DNA of 64,000 bases, from assembly GCA_016584305.1 (NCBI GenBank), contig JACEEZ010016456.1:140001-204000 (forward strand). The letters are read 5' to 3'. The position numbers and the translations under genes were made by a program. The notes under the pieces were generated by a model. That model did no database searches. It worked only from the letters and a program-made list of their open reading frames with translations, and was not told the origin of the DNA. The stretch comes from Chionoecetes opilio (taxonomy: Eukaryota > Arthropoda > Malacostraca > Decapoda > Majidae). Below are positions 47,341 to 59,446 of this stretch, one piece after another; positions within the stretch are counted from its first letter, which is position 1; every line of letters begins with the position of its first letter.

Positions 47341-50300
47341 CCTGCCTATCATTATTACTCCGACACCTCCTGTCCATCATTATTACTCCTACACCTCCTG
47401 CCTATCATTATTACTCCTACACCTCCTGCCTATCATTATTACTCCGACACCTCCTGTCCATCATTATTACTCCTACACCTCCTGCCTATCATTATTACTC
47501 CTACACCTCCTGTCCATCATTATTACTCCTACACCTCCTGCCTATCATTATTACTCCTACACCTCCTGCCTATCATTATTACTCCGACACCTCCTGTCCA
47601 TCATTATTACTCCTACACCTCCTGCCTATCATTATTACTCCGACACCTCCTGTCCATCATTATTACTCCTACACCTCCTGTCTATCATTATTACTCCTAC
47701 ACCTCCTGCCTATCATTATTACTCCTACACCTCCTGCCTATCATTATTACTCCTACACCTCCTGTCCATCATTATTACTCCTACACCTCCTGTCCATCAT
47801 TATTACTCCTACACCTCCTGTCTATCATTATTACTCCTACACCTCCTGCCTATCATTATTACTCCTACACCTCCTGTTTATCATTATTACTCCTACACCT
47901 CCTGTCCATCATTATTACTCCTACACCTCCTGCCTATCATTATTACTCCTACACCTCCTGCCTATCATTATTACTCCTACACCTCCTGCCTATCATTATT
48001 ACTCCTACACCTCCTGTCCATCATTATTACTCCGACACCTGTCCATCATTATTACTCCTACACCTCCTGCCTATCATTATTACTCCGACACCTCCTGTCC
48101 ATCATTATTACTCCTACACCTCCTGCCTATCATTATTACTCCTACACCTCCTGTCCATCATTATTACTCCGACACCTGTCCATCATTATTACTCCTACAC
48201 CTCCTGCCTATCATTATTACTCCTACACCTCCTGTCCATCATTATTACTCCTACACCTCCTGCCTATCATTATTACTCCGACACCTCCTGTCCATCATTA
48301 TTACTCCTACACCTCCTGCCTATCATTATTACTCCGACACCTCCTGTCCATCATTATTACTCCTACACCTCCTGCCTATCATTATTACTCCGACACCTCC
48401 TGTCCATCATTATTACTCCTACACCTCCTGCCTATCATTATTACTCCTACACCTCCTGTCCATCATTATTACTCCGACACCTGTCCATCATTATTACTCC
48501 TACACCTCCTGCCTATCATTATTACTCCTACACCTCCTGTCCATCATTATTACTCCGACACCTGTCCATCATTATTACTCCTACACCTGTCCATCATTAT
48601 TACTCCTACACCTCCTGCCTATCATTATTACTCCTACACCTCCTGCCTATCATTATTACTCCTACACCTCCTGTCCATCATTATTACTCCTACACCTCCT
48701 GTCCATCATTATTACTCCTACACCTCCTGTCCATCATTATTACTCCTACACCTCCTGTCCATCATTATTACTCCTACACCTCCTGTCCATCATTATTACT
48801 CCTACACCTCCTGCCTATCATTATTACTCCTACACCTCCTGTCCATCATTATTACTCCTACACCTCCTGTCCATCATTATTACTCCTACACCTCCTGTCC
48901 ATCATTATTACTCCGACACCTGTCCATCATTATTACTCCGACACCTGTCCATCATTATTACTCCTACACCTCCTGTCCATCATTATTACTCCTACACCTC
49001 CTGTCCATCATTATTACTCCTACACCTCCTGCCTATCATTATTACTCCTACACCTGTCCATCATTATTACTCCAACACCTCCTGTCCATCATTATTACTC
49101 CGACACCTGTCCATCATTATTACTCCTACACCTCCTGCCTATCATTATTACTCCAACACCTCCTGCCTATCATTATTACTCCGACACCTCCTGCCTATCA
49201 TTATTACTCCTACACCTCCTGCCTATCATTATTACTCCGACACCTCCTGCCTATCATTATTACTCCTACACCTCCTGCCTATCATTATTACTCCTACACC
49301 TCCTGCCTATCATTATTACTCCTACACCTCCTGCCTATCATTATTACTCCGACACCTCCTGCCTATCATTATTACTCCGACACCTCCTGCCTATCATTAT
49401 TACTCCTACACCTCCTGCCTATCATTATTACTCCGACACCTCCTGCCTATCATTATTACTCCTACACCTCCTGCCTATCATTATTACTCCGACACCTCCT
49501 GCCTATCATTATTACTCCTACACCTCCTGCCTATCATTATTACTCCGACACCTCCTGCCTATCATTATTACTCCGACACCTCCTGCCTATCATTATTACT
49601 CCTACACCTCCTGCCTATCATTATTACTCCGACACCTCCTGTCCATCATTATTACTCCGACACCTCCTGCCTATCATTATTACTCCTACACCTCCTGCCT
49701 ATCATTATTACTCCTACACCTCCTGCCTATCATTATTACTCCGACACCTGTCCATCATTATTACTCCTACACCTCCTGCCTATCATTATTACTCCGACAC
49801 CTCCTGCCTATCATTATTACTCCGACACCTGTCCATCATTATTACTCCTACACCTCCTGTCCATCATTATTACTCCTACACCTCCTGTCCATCATTATTA
49901 CTCCTACACCTGTCCATCATTATTACTCCTACACCTGTCCATCATTATTACTCCTACACCTCCTGCCTATCATTATTACTCCGACACCTGTCCATCATTA
50001 TTACTCCTACACCTCCTGCCTATCATTATTACTCCGACACCTCCTGCCTATCATTATTACTCCGACACCTGTCCATCATTATTACTCCTACACCTCCTGC
50101 CTATCATTATTACTCCGACACCTCCTGCCTATCATTATTACTCCGACACCTGTCCATCATTATTACTCCTACACCTCCTGTCTATCATTATTACTCCTAC
50201 ACCTCCTGTCCATCATTATTACTCCTACACCTCCTGCCTATCATTATTACTCCTACACCTCCTGCCTATCATTATTACTCCTACACCTCCTGCCTATCAT

Positions 50301-51440
50301 TATTACTCCGACACCTGTCCATCATTATTACTCCTACACCTCCTGCCTATCATTATTACTCCGACACCTCCTGCCTATCATTATTACTCCGACACCTGTC
50401 CATCATTATTACTCCTACACCTCCTGTCTATCATTATTACTCCTACACCTCCTGTCCATCATTATTACTCCTACACCTCCTGTCTATCATTATTACTCCT
50501 ACACCTCCTGCCTATCATTATTACTCCTACACCTCCTGCCTATCATTATTACTCCGACACCTCCTGCCTATCATTATTACTCCTACACCTCCTGCCTATC
50601 ATTATTACTCCGACACCTCCTGCCTATCATTATTACTCCGACACCTCCTGTCCATCATTATTACTCCGACACCTCCTGTCTATCATTATTACTCCGACAC
50701 CTGTCCATCATTATTACTCCTACACCTCCTGCCTATCATTATTACTCCGACACCTCCTGCCTATCATTATTACTCCGACACCTCCTGCCTATCATTATTA
50801 CTCCTACACCTCCTGCCTATCATTATTACTCCGACACCTCCTGCCTATCATTATTACTCCGACACCTCCTGTCCATCATTATTACTCCGACACCTCCTGT
50901 CTATCATTATTACTCCGACACCTGTCCATCATTATTACTCCTACACCTCCTGCCTATCATTATTACTCCTACACCTCCTGCCTATCATTATTACTCCGAC
51001 ACCTCCTGCCTATCATTATTACTCCTACACCTCCTGCCTATCATTATTACTCCGACACCTCCTGCCTATCATTATTACTCCGACACCTCCTGTCCATCAT
51101 TATTACTCCGACACCTCCTGCCTATCATTATTACTCCGACACCTCCTGCCTATCATTATTACTCCTACACCTCCTGCCTATCATTATTACTCCGACACCT
51201 CCTGCCTATCATTATTACTCCTACACCTCCTGCCTATCATTATTACTCCGACACCTCCTGCCTATCATTATTACTCCGACACCTCCTGCCTATCATTATT
51301 ACTCCCGACACCTCCTGCCCATCATTATTACTCCGACACCTGTCCATCATTATTACTCCGAAACCTCCTGCCTATCATTATTACTCCGACACCTCCTGCC
51401 TATCATTATTACTCCGACACCTCCTGCCTATCATTATCAC
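47341..51440 (+). repeat. 4.1-kb minisatellite, 28-bp and 25-bp units
   Basis: About 145-150 units of CCTCCTGCCTATCATTATTA plus CTCCTACA (28 bp). A 25-bp form lacks one CCT. Variants are GCCTATC, GTCCATC or GTCTATC at one place and CCTACA or CCGACA at another, combined freely. Both lengths are 1 mod 3, so each unit shifts frame, and none of the three plus-strand frames of the unit has a stop. The plus strand is thus open for 1,464 codons from 47053 to 51447, while the minus strand has stops in every unit (TAATAATGATAG). I consider it a minisatellite, not a gene. Confidence 0.95.
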
Positions 51441-51749
51441 TAACTAAAATTACCTTTTCCATCCATCACTTTTCCTTCCTCCCTCTCTTCTTCACTATAG
51501 CTTTCTTAACATCTTTACTATTATTATTCTTTCATAATATTAGATACATTCCAGGTTAAAGTCTGGTGTTAATTTCTTTGCACTGTTATATTCTTTCCTT
51601 TACAAACTCATCAACCATAAAAGATGCACATTGAAAAAAAATTATGGTAATAAAACTCGTGAACCCTTTGATGTACCACTACAACCTATGCTGTTCTACC
51701 GTAGCGTGTTTTAGTGAGTTCTTATTGTGTGGAGGGGCTAAAGGTAACC
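51441..51749. other. Spacer
   Basis: No recognised gene or repeat. Confidence 0.45.
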
Positions 51750-51829
51750 ATTGGATAATTCGGACTTCCAGCTAATTCGACCCAGGTCTCCCCCTAATTC
51801 TAGTTCGAATTAGAGAGGGTTTACTGTAT
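51750..51829 (+). mobile_element. Pogo/Tigger-like terminal fragment
   Basis: CTAATTCG words followed by TTCGAATTAGAGAGGGTTTA and CTGTA, the reverse complement of a typical pogo-type terminus (TACAGTAAACCCTCTC). No opposite end or transposase is visible. Next 51830-52144 is unremarkable. Confidence 0.5.
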
Positions 51830-52144
51830 ATATAAAAAGTGAAGTTAGTGTACCCTTAAAAATGGGCTTAAAAAAATAAGTCCCTTGAATATGTGCTTAA
51901 AAAACATGTATAAGTATTGTATTTAGCCTGAGCCCAGCGGTGTATGGGCTTATCCTTGCCTCTCCAGCCTCCATCCTGCCCGGCCACCACGACGCCTCGG
52001 CCTCACAGCTAACATACCCAGGGCAGGATTGACCTTCTGAGGGCCACAGGCTAAACCCATCAGGGGCACCACAGAGTTACAGTCTTTAAATCTGTGGTGG
52101 GCCCAAAATTCATAGAAATGTTTGCATGTTTCAATGTTAAAGAC

Positions 52145-52235
52145 CACTATGGCGCCCACACTATGGCGCCCACACTATGGCGCCCACACTATGGCACCCA
52201 CACTATGGCGCCCACACTATGGCACCCATAACCTG
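52145..52235 (+). repeat. 14-bp tandem repeat CACTATGGCGCCCA
   Basis: Six copies, two with GGCACCC in place of GGCGCCC. It lies in unremarkable sequence up to 52555. Confidence 0.9.
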
Positions 52236-52555
52236 GGCCCTACTCATTGTACAGGGGCCCGGATTTGCGAATATAGTATATAAGGAAATACTCTGCCTAC
52301 AGAAATACAAGGCGATACAAAGTTATACGCTGGTATGATGCGCGACAAATTAATTTCAGTGGGCCCCCAGATACCTAGGACAATGGTCTACTTAGCCTGT
52401 TGGTAAATCCGGCCCTGATATAACCTATTTACAACCTTATTTTTTAGGATTCTAGACTCAATGGATGCTGCCTTCCATCTCCTTCACCTACACCAGGGGT
52501 CCCCAAAGCAGTCCATGTCCACCCCCAGAAGACCATAAAACCTTCTAAGGGGTTG

Positions 52556-53540
52556 ATAAATGCCTGGCTTGTCAAGGTCGTGTCGATAAATGCCTTAAAA
52601 GGTCAAGTGTCGATAAATGCCTTAAAAGGTCAAGTGTCGATAAATGCCTTCAAACGTCAAGTGTCGATAAATGCCTTAAAAGGTCGTGTTGATAAATGCC
52701 TTAAAAGGTCAAGTGTCGATAAATGCCTTAAAAGGTCAAGTGTCGATAAATGCCTTAAAAGGTCGTGTCGATAAATGCCTTAAAAGGTCAAGTGTCGATA
52801 AATGCCTTCAAAGGTCGTGTTGATAAATGTCTTAAAAGGTCAAGTGTCGATAAATGCCTTAAAAGGTCGTGTCGATAAATGCCTTAAAAGGTCATGTGTC
52901 GATAAATGCCTTCAAAGGTCAAGTGTCGATAAATGCCTTCAAAGGTCAAGTGTCGATAAATGCCTTCAAAGGTCAAGTGTCGATAAATGCCTTCAAAGGT
53001 CAAGTGTCGATAAATGCCTTCAAAGGTCAAGTGTCGATAAATGCCTTCAAAGGTCAAGTGTCGATAAATGCCTTCAAAGGTCAAGTGTCGATAAATGCCT
53101 TCAAAGGTCAAGTGTCGATAAATGCCTTCAAAGGTCAAGTGTCGATAAATGCCTTCAAAGGTCAAGTGTCGATAAATGCCTTCAAAGGTCAAGTGTCGAT
53201 AAATGCCTTCAAAGGTCAAGTGTCGATAAATGCCTTCAAAGGTCAAGTGTCGATAAATGCCTTCAAAGGTCAAGTGTCAATAAATGCCTTCAAAGGTCAA
53301 GTGTCGATAATGCCTTCAAAGGTCAAGTGTCGATAAATGCCTTCAAAGGTCAAGTGTCGATAAATGCCTTCAAAGGTCAAGTGTCGATAAATGCCTTCAA
53401 AGGTCAAGTGTCGATAAATGCCTTCAAAGGTCAAGTCTCGATAAATGCCTTCAAAGGTCAAGTGTCGATAAATACCTTCAAAGGTCAAGTGTCGATAAAT
53501 GCCTTCAAAGGTCGTGTCGATAAATGGCTTAGGGGGTCGT
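52556..53540 (+). repeat. 27-bp minisatellite
   Basis: About 36 units of GTGTCGATAAATGCCTTCAA plus AGGTCAA. Units up to about 52880 mostly have CTTAAAAGGTC and include 24-bp GTCGT variants; units after 52890 are nearly identical with CTTCAAAGGTC. Because 27 is divisible by 3 the array reads as a 9-residue repeat (VDKCLQRSS or SINAFKGQV), a by-product. One unit at 53302-53320 lacks a base. Confidence 0.95.
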
Positions 53541-54956
53541 CGATATATGCCTTAAGGGGTCAAAAGGGGTCGATAAATACCGGAGTCAACTGGAGGTCAA
53601 TTAAATGTTAGGCGTTGGTAGCTGACATTTGTACGTCCGATCTATATTTTTCAATGTTTCTCCCTTACTACTCGTAAGTAGCAGTAGTATAGTTGTCAAC
53701 CCTAGCCATTGGCAGGGTGGCGCCAATGGACTATGTGAAAGACAAAACTTGCCTTATCACCACAGCCCACACAGTCACAAGGAAGGAGTACTACTATCTC
53801 TATTTACTTGTTCTGTATTGTACTAAATGCTTCAGGGTCAATAATCCAACAGGAATTCCCTGAAGGGGCTGATGAACTGATAGGTTTGGTGACCCCTGAC
53901 CTAAGCTCCCCTTACCCCCTCTAAGACAGACACCATCACTGATCTCCCTAACACATACCAAACACCAAAACTCTAGTGCCACTTACTAGGTATCAATAAT
54001 GCCTGTGCAAGTATCCCCAGGTGTCTGTCTACCTGTCAGCTGTCCAGGCTTGTCCTAACACGCTGCTGTGATGGCAGTGACCACCACCACCACCACCACC
54101 ACCCCTGCCGCTGTCAGTCTTCCTCCTCCTGGCATGGAAGGCATAACACTCGGGTCATCATGGTTGTTGTAGTAAAGTTTATACAAAACATGAGTGTGCT
54201 GTTACTAATGAGTTTTAATAACAATTATTTGGTTTACACATTTAATAAGACACATCAGGCTTCCAAAAAAGCTTATTTCTTATTGAGGGAAAAAACTATG
54301 ATTAAAGAAAGTCCTTAATTTGTACTATTCATTGTCTTCATCAGTCCTTTCCTAAAAATGTCAGTTTTCTTCGTAATTAAATATAATTAAAAAGGGTGAA
54401 ATATAACACAATAAACCATTTCCATCACTATAAAATTGCCTTTTTTTTCTCCTTTTTCTATTTTTTTCTTATAATGGGGCAACTCATGTCGAGGCTGTGG
54501 GAATAAGTGGAGTAATTTTACACAAAGAGGCATCGATAAGTGAATATAACTGAGTGTGTGCAAGCTGATGAGAGCACCTACTGCCGACCACGTCACGTCA
54601 CACATGTACAGGATCCACATTCATCAAGAGTTGACAGAGAGAAGGTATGAAAGGCACACTGAAGTCTAGGTCACCTCAAATGAACCTAAAGTAAAGATGA
54701 TTCCATTCCTTCATCTATTCCTTCTGTCTTCTCCCATCTTCTGCCGTCACAAGAGAAATGATCATTGAGTATACCTTCCCTATCTGGCGTCTAGGCGTTC
54801 AGTACAGGCTAATGCACAGGCAGGGTCACCGGCCTCCAGACTGTGTACACAAAAGGGGCTGTTCATAAGGTCAAGAATTTTAAAGGTTACAATTTAAACA
54901 AAGCTATTTTCTTCAGGTATTATAAACCCTATTACTTTGGTATTTCCTATATAGTA
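53541..54956. other. Intergenic sequence, nothing definite
   Basis: A short (CCA)n run at about 54082-54104. No supported coding region on either strand. Confidence 0.45.
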
Positions 54957-55157
<201 letters not shown>

Positions 55158-57126
55158 AAAAGGGTTTTGAAGGTCAATAAATATCTATAATGGGTCATAA
55201 ATGAAGGTATTGCCAATCAACAAGCTGCCCCTTTGGTGTGACCTGTGAAGTGCGTGTAACCTGCAATTAACAGATGGTCAAATAGTCTCCCAGGCAACAC
55301 ACAGACTGCCCGGCCAGGCTGGAGACCCAAGCCAAGCCAAGCCAAGGCGAGTCTCAGCGTCCCTCAGTAACACAGCGTCCACGGGGACATCACCACAACA
55401 ACACGGGACACACGGCCTCACCCGCCTCTTACACATCCTGCCTCTCTCTATCTGCACCTGCATCTTTTAGAAAAATACAAAATACATCATCATACGCCTG
55501 CCTTGACTGAGCCTTGAATCACAATCCACGGTGGTTGGATACTTCCTATTAACTCGGGGGAAAAGAATATATATAGATATATATATATATATATATAGAT
55601 ATAAATATATGTGAACAGAGGAGAAATAATATAATGAAGGATCAAGCCCCTGTCACGAGGGTGGGGGTGGCGCACTGCTGGAAATGTTGCACCGAGTGGC
55701 GAGACACCGCCCCCCGAGGGCCGCCGCCGCACTCAGCCGCCACACCCGGGGGCAAAAATCAAGACGCTGTAACATGCTCTGTGTAATTATTGCAAAACAG
55801 GTTGAGAAAAATAGGACTATTAAAATGTTCTGTACAGAAAGTCAATGTATATAATTAAAACTGTTATTCATAACAATGTAAAATATGAAATCTTACATTA
55901 CAATAGAATCAATAGGGCCATTAAAGAATAATTTTCATGCCATAAAGCTAAAAAAAATAGATTAGGGTAAATTACAAACATTTTACATTGCTCATGCCTT
56001 CAGTGGGGGCCGGGACCCCGCGTGTGCACGTACCACGATCAAGTTCATAAAACGAAATGATCCGCCGGCAGATGATGCTCGCGTCCCCGGGGCACCGGGG
56101 CACCGGGGCACGGCAGGAGTGGCTGCGGACGTCGGCAAATGTCTGGAAAGGAGTGCATGTGAGGTGTTCGGAAAAAACGGCATCATCGGGCGCGGGACGT
56201 GGAGAAACAAACATCATTATTAACGAGGTTGTTTGCAGTAGTGGTAGTCTATACAACAGATTACACTATGTACAATAAATACAGCCGGAGTTCACCTTGG
56301 TAGGTACTACAATTTAAGCATCTAATTTACAGGATCTGCATCTACTTGCTGTCATCTATACAGAAATACACAGAAAATATTCACTTTGCTGGACTTTGTA
56401 CATTTAAAAACATTCACCAATATATACAATCTACATTTACAATAGAGGTGCCGGTGTACAAAAGTGAGGCCGGCCTCCGTGGCGCGGGGGCGGCCGCACC
56501 ACCGCCTCCTCCCTGACAACACTGCCAGGAGAGTCTCTCACTGGGCCAGGTGGCCGCGGCACCCTCACCATCACACAGGCATTGCATGCAGCTGTCCTCG
56601 GCGGCTACAGCTGGACTGACAATCCACAATGCTGGGTGCAGCACTACACTGTTCTTAAGCAGTATTACGGTAGACAGTCTACCGCGCGCGTAACGTAATA
56701 GCCTACGGGTTCTGCGGTTCACGGGGCGACCGTGGTTTGCCGACGGCTGAGATCTCGGGAGTTTAGGGTTTATCCACTACGGGCAGAGTTCGGGAAACAA
56801 GCTCCCAAGATGGACAGAGGACAATACTTTCATCGGAGTCTTGGTTGTCTTCGGCGTTGCTTCCACAAAACTTGGCGCAGTGGTCAGGCAGAGGTGACTG
56901 GTACAGGAAAGGCGGCGGCGCCGGGCGTGGCCGCACCCGTCGCCGCCGCAGGAACGGAAGGAGACAGACAGCGTAAGAGAGAATGTTATTGCACTTATTT
57001 TTTCTAATACTGATACACACTGCTGTCTGGTCACAGCAACACCCCACCACAACACAACACTTGCTGCAGGACACGCAGGCTTCACAAGCACTGCCACACC
57101 TTCCTGCCAGCAAGGAAAGCTGGACA
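55158..57126 (-). other. Downstream region / probable 3' UTR of the minus-strand gene
   Basis: Follows the stop codon of the four-exon gene on the minus strand. It contains GC-rich patches (55680-55750, 56450-56600, 56880-56960) and a short TATATA run (55565-55610). I cannot place the polyadenylation site. No independent gene is supported. Confidence 0.35.
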
Positions 57127-57176
57127 CTATTTCTCTTTGGACATTCTTCTTCTTTTGTTGGGTGTGTCTTCATTTG
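57127..57176 (-). CDS. Exon 4 of Ser/Thr-rich probable nuclear protein (C-terminus)
   Basis: Minus-strand acceptor TTGTTTCTTTCAG precedes 57176. The exon supplies the last 16 residues, NEDTPNKRRRMSKEK, and a TAG stop at 57127-57129. The basic cluster KRRR suggests a nuclear localisation signal. Exon 3 ends with one base of a codon (phase 1) and this exon begins with the other two, so the frame is kept. Without this splice exon 3 would end three codons into the intron. Confidence 0.65.
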
Positions 57177-57296
57177 CTGAAAGAAACAAGGAGGCATTAG
57201 TTCCCCACACAGCACCCTCAGGACAACCCGTGTGTACAGGACAGGACTTCAACACTCACCACTATAACAAAGACCATAGCAGGCAGCCTCACTTAC

Positions 57297-57811
57297 TTGT
57301 TGCTGTACTTCTAGTTTTCCGCCTGTTGCTGGCGTCCGGCTCCGACTGCTCGCTGTCTTTCCTGGTCTTGGTGCCCGGGAGGGGACTCTTGTCCTTGTCC
57401 TTGGACTGAGGACTCTTTTCCTTGGGCACAAGTTTAGTCTCTTTCAACACAACAGTAGCAATTCTTTTGTCTTTAAATTGAGCATCTTTGTCCTTCACAA
57501 GTTCTTTTCTATCCACTTCCTTCTCCCTCGTCACTTCCTTGTCTTTCAGCGGCTCCTTGGCGGCCGTCACTCCGCCACCCTTCTCCTTGCCCTCCCGCGC
57601 CGCCGCCGCCGCCGCCTTGGACGCCGCCAGCCCCGCCGCCCCCCTGTCCCGGGCCGGCTCGGGGGTGTGCTCCTTGGTGGCGCCGCGGTTGTTCTGCCTT
57701 GGGGTGCGGCGCGTGGGGGTGGTGTCCCGGGTGCCGGTGGACTCCGCCGAGCTCTGGCGCTCCCTGCTGCGCGGCGCCTTGCAGGATGCACGGCTGCTGC
57801 GCGAGGAGGGT
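57297..57811 (-). CDS. Exon 3 of Ser/Thr-rich probable nuclear protein
   Basis: Acceptor CCTCCCCCCAG before 57811 and donor GTAAGTG after 57297. The 515-bp exon encodes a highly charged, low-complexity stretch: Arg/Ser-rich (PSSRSSRASCKAPRSRERQ), TPTRRTPRQNN, an Ala-rich run, then repeated KDK/KEK/EKE words (EPLKDKEVTREKEVDRKE) and RRKTRSTAT at its end. Such charged tracts are common in chromatin and RNA-processing proteins. No enzymatic domain is visible. Phases: it starts by completing the Arg codon begun in exon 2. Confidence 0.75.
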
Positions 57812-58185
57812 CTGGGGGGAGGGAAGGGCTCAGCACACACACACACACACCCATACAACACACACACACCTGTCTTCCTCTCTTATCTGGTTAGTGAATC
57901 AGATTTTTAAGGTTTTCAGATTTTTCCACAACCCCAATATTTCTTATTTTTCCCTCATTTAACATCAATTTATCTATCTTAATTTATATCTTTTTTTATC
58001 TTTATATTTATATTTCTATCTCTAATTTCTATCAATTATCTGAACTTGATTTTCCTGCTTCAATTTGTTCCCATCCAGGCAATGGGAGCTGCCAGCCTGC
58101 CAGCACACCTCAGGACCCCCAACCACCACTAGTCTGGAGCAACACTATCAACATGTGGGGAAAAAACAGAATAGAGCTACCAATA

Positions 58186-58370
58186 AATCTTTTCAAGAGA
58201 AGAGTAACAAGACACCTCCCGAACTAAATTGGCCCACACCCCTTTTTTTATTCCCCTACTGTCTTCTTTATAGGGACTGGCAACTAAGCGGGCTTTGTGT
58301 TACCTCTTTTTGTTGTGCCCTTGGCAGTCCTTTGTTAGAAAAAAGAAGAAAAAAAAAAAAAAAAAAAAAA
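58186..58370 (+). mobile_element. 3' tail of the jockey-like LINE, in intron 2
   Basis: Matches 10895-11060 (GAGAAGAGTAACAAGACACC, GGGACTGGCAACTAAG) and ends in an A-rich tail of about 35 bases. Opposite in orientation to the host gene. Extremely 5' truncated. The flanking intron sequence 57812-58185 shows only a short (CA)n run at 57834-57863. Confidence 0.9.
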
Positions 58371-58521
58371 GCTAACTTTCCTCACCATTGAACCACCATC
58401 TGTAACTTGCCGATGTATTGGCAGGAGTAATAAACTGAGCTAATAACCCTCATACTGGAGACACTCATATGGGAGACCCACACACCGGAATACATACAGG
58501 ATTGGTCTGTCTCTTGATTAA

Positions 58522-58735
58522 TTAGCCCCTTGAGGCCCAGATCATAATTTCCATTATAATTTGGGTACCATTAGACAATTTTTAGTGACTATAAGGAATA
58601 TTTTATAGATATGACCTGTTTAATACCCTTTTCCACGAACTAATTTGGTATATTCAGTTACTTTTTGTAATTTTATGGCTAACACTGAACGATTTTTTTA
58701 TAGCAAAGATAAAGATCTGGGCGTGAAGGGGTTAA
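58522..58735 (+). mobile_element. TTAA-type MITE (piggyBac-like), copy 2, in intron 2
   Basis: Ends TTAGCCCCTTGAGGCCCAGA and (reverse complement) TTAACCCCTTCACGCCCAGA. Homologous over its length to the reverse complement of 11471-11682. Confidence 0.75.
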
Positions 58736-59078
58736 CTAAAGGTGCTCAAACTAGTGGCGGGAGAAAAAAAAATCGTATATACACTAAATCTACAAATGTT
58801 CTTATTAATGAAAAAGTAAATGAAGTAAATGATGGCTTTGAATAATACTGAACTACTATAGAATATTGGTAGGGATAAGGAAATCCTAAAACTACATTAC
58901 TTACTATGAATAAACAATCAAAAAAAGACTGAATTAATACATAAATGACTGGAGTCCCTCGTCAAGTGTAGACTAATGCTTGGAGGCAGAAAATATATCA
59001 AATTCCTTCCTTAAAAGTAATCTGCAAATAATAAATATGATGAGATATGTGGAATAAAATCTGATATAGGAAGGAAGG

Positions 59079-59201
<123 letters not shown>

Positions 59202-59446
59202 AAGGTCCACTAGATTTAGGTTTTAATGAGAAATACAAAACAATAACAATAATAATATTTTCATAATAGCCATTTGAGATTGAATCAGTGCACGACAATA
59301 AGTAACAATACTCCGTCACCTGGGAAGGAAGGAGAAAAGAGTAAAAAGAACAAGTAAAATATCAATGAAATAGAAATATAAACACAAAACTGAAGTACTC
59401 TGAAAAAAATAATCAGTAACTTCATCAGCAATAATTATAAAAGAAA

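Noticed and set aside
52802..53611. 269-codon repeat protein (VDKCLQRSS)n
   Set aside because: By-product of a 27-bp minisatellite; all frames in both directions are similarly open.
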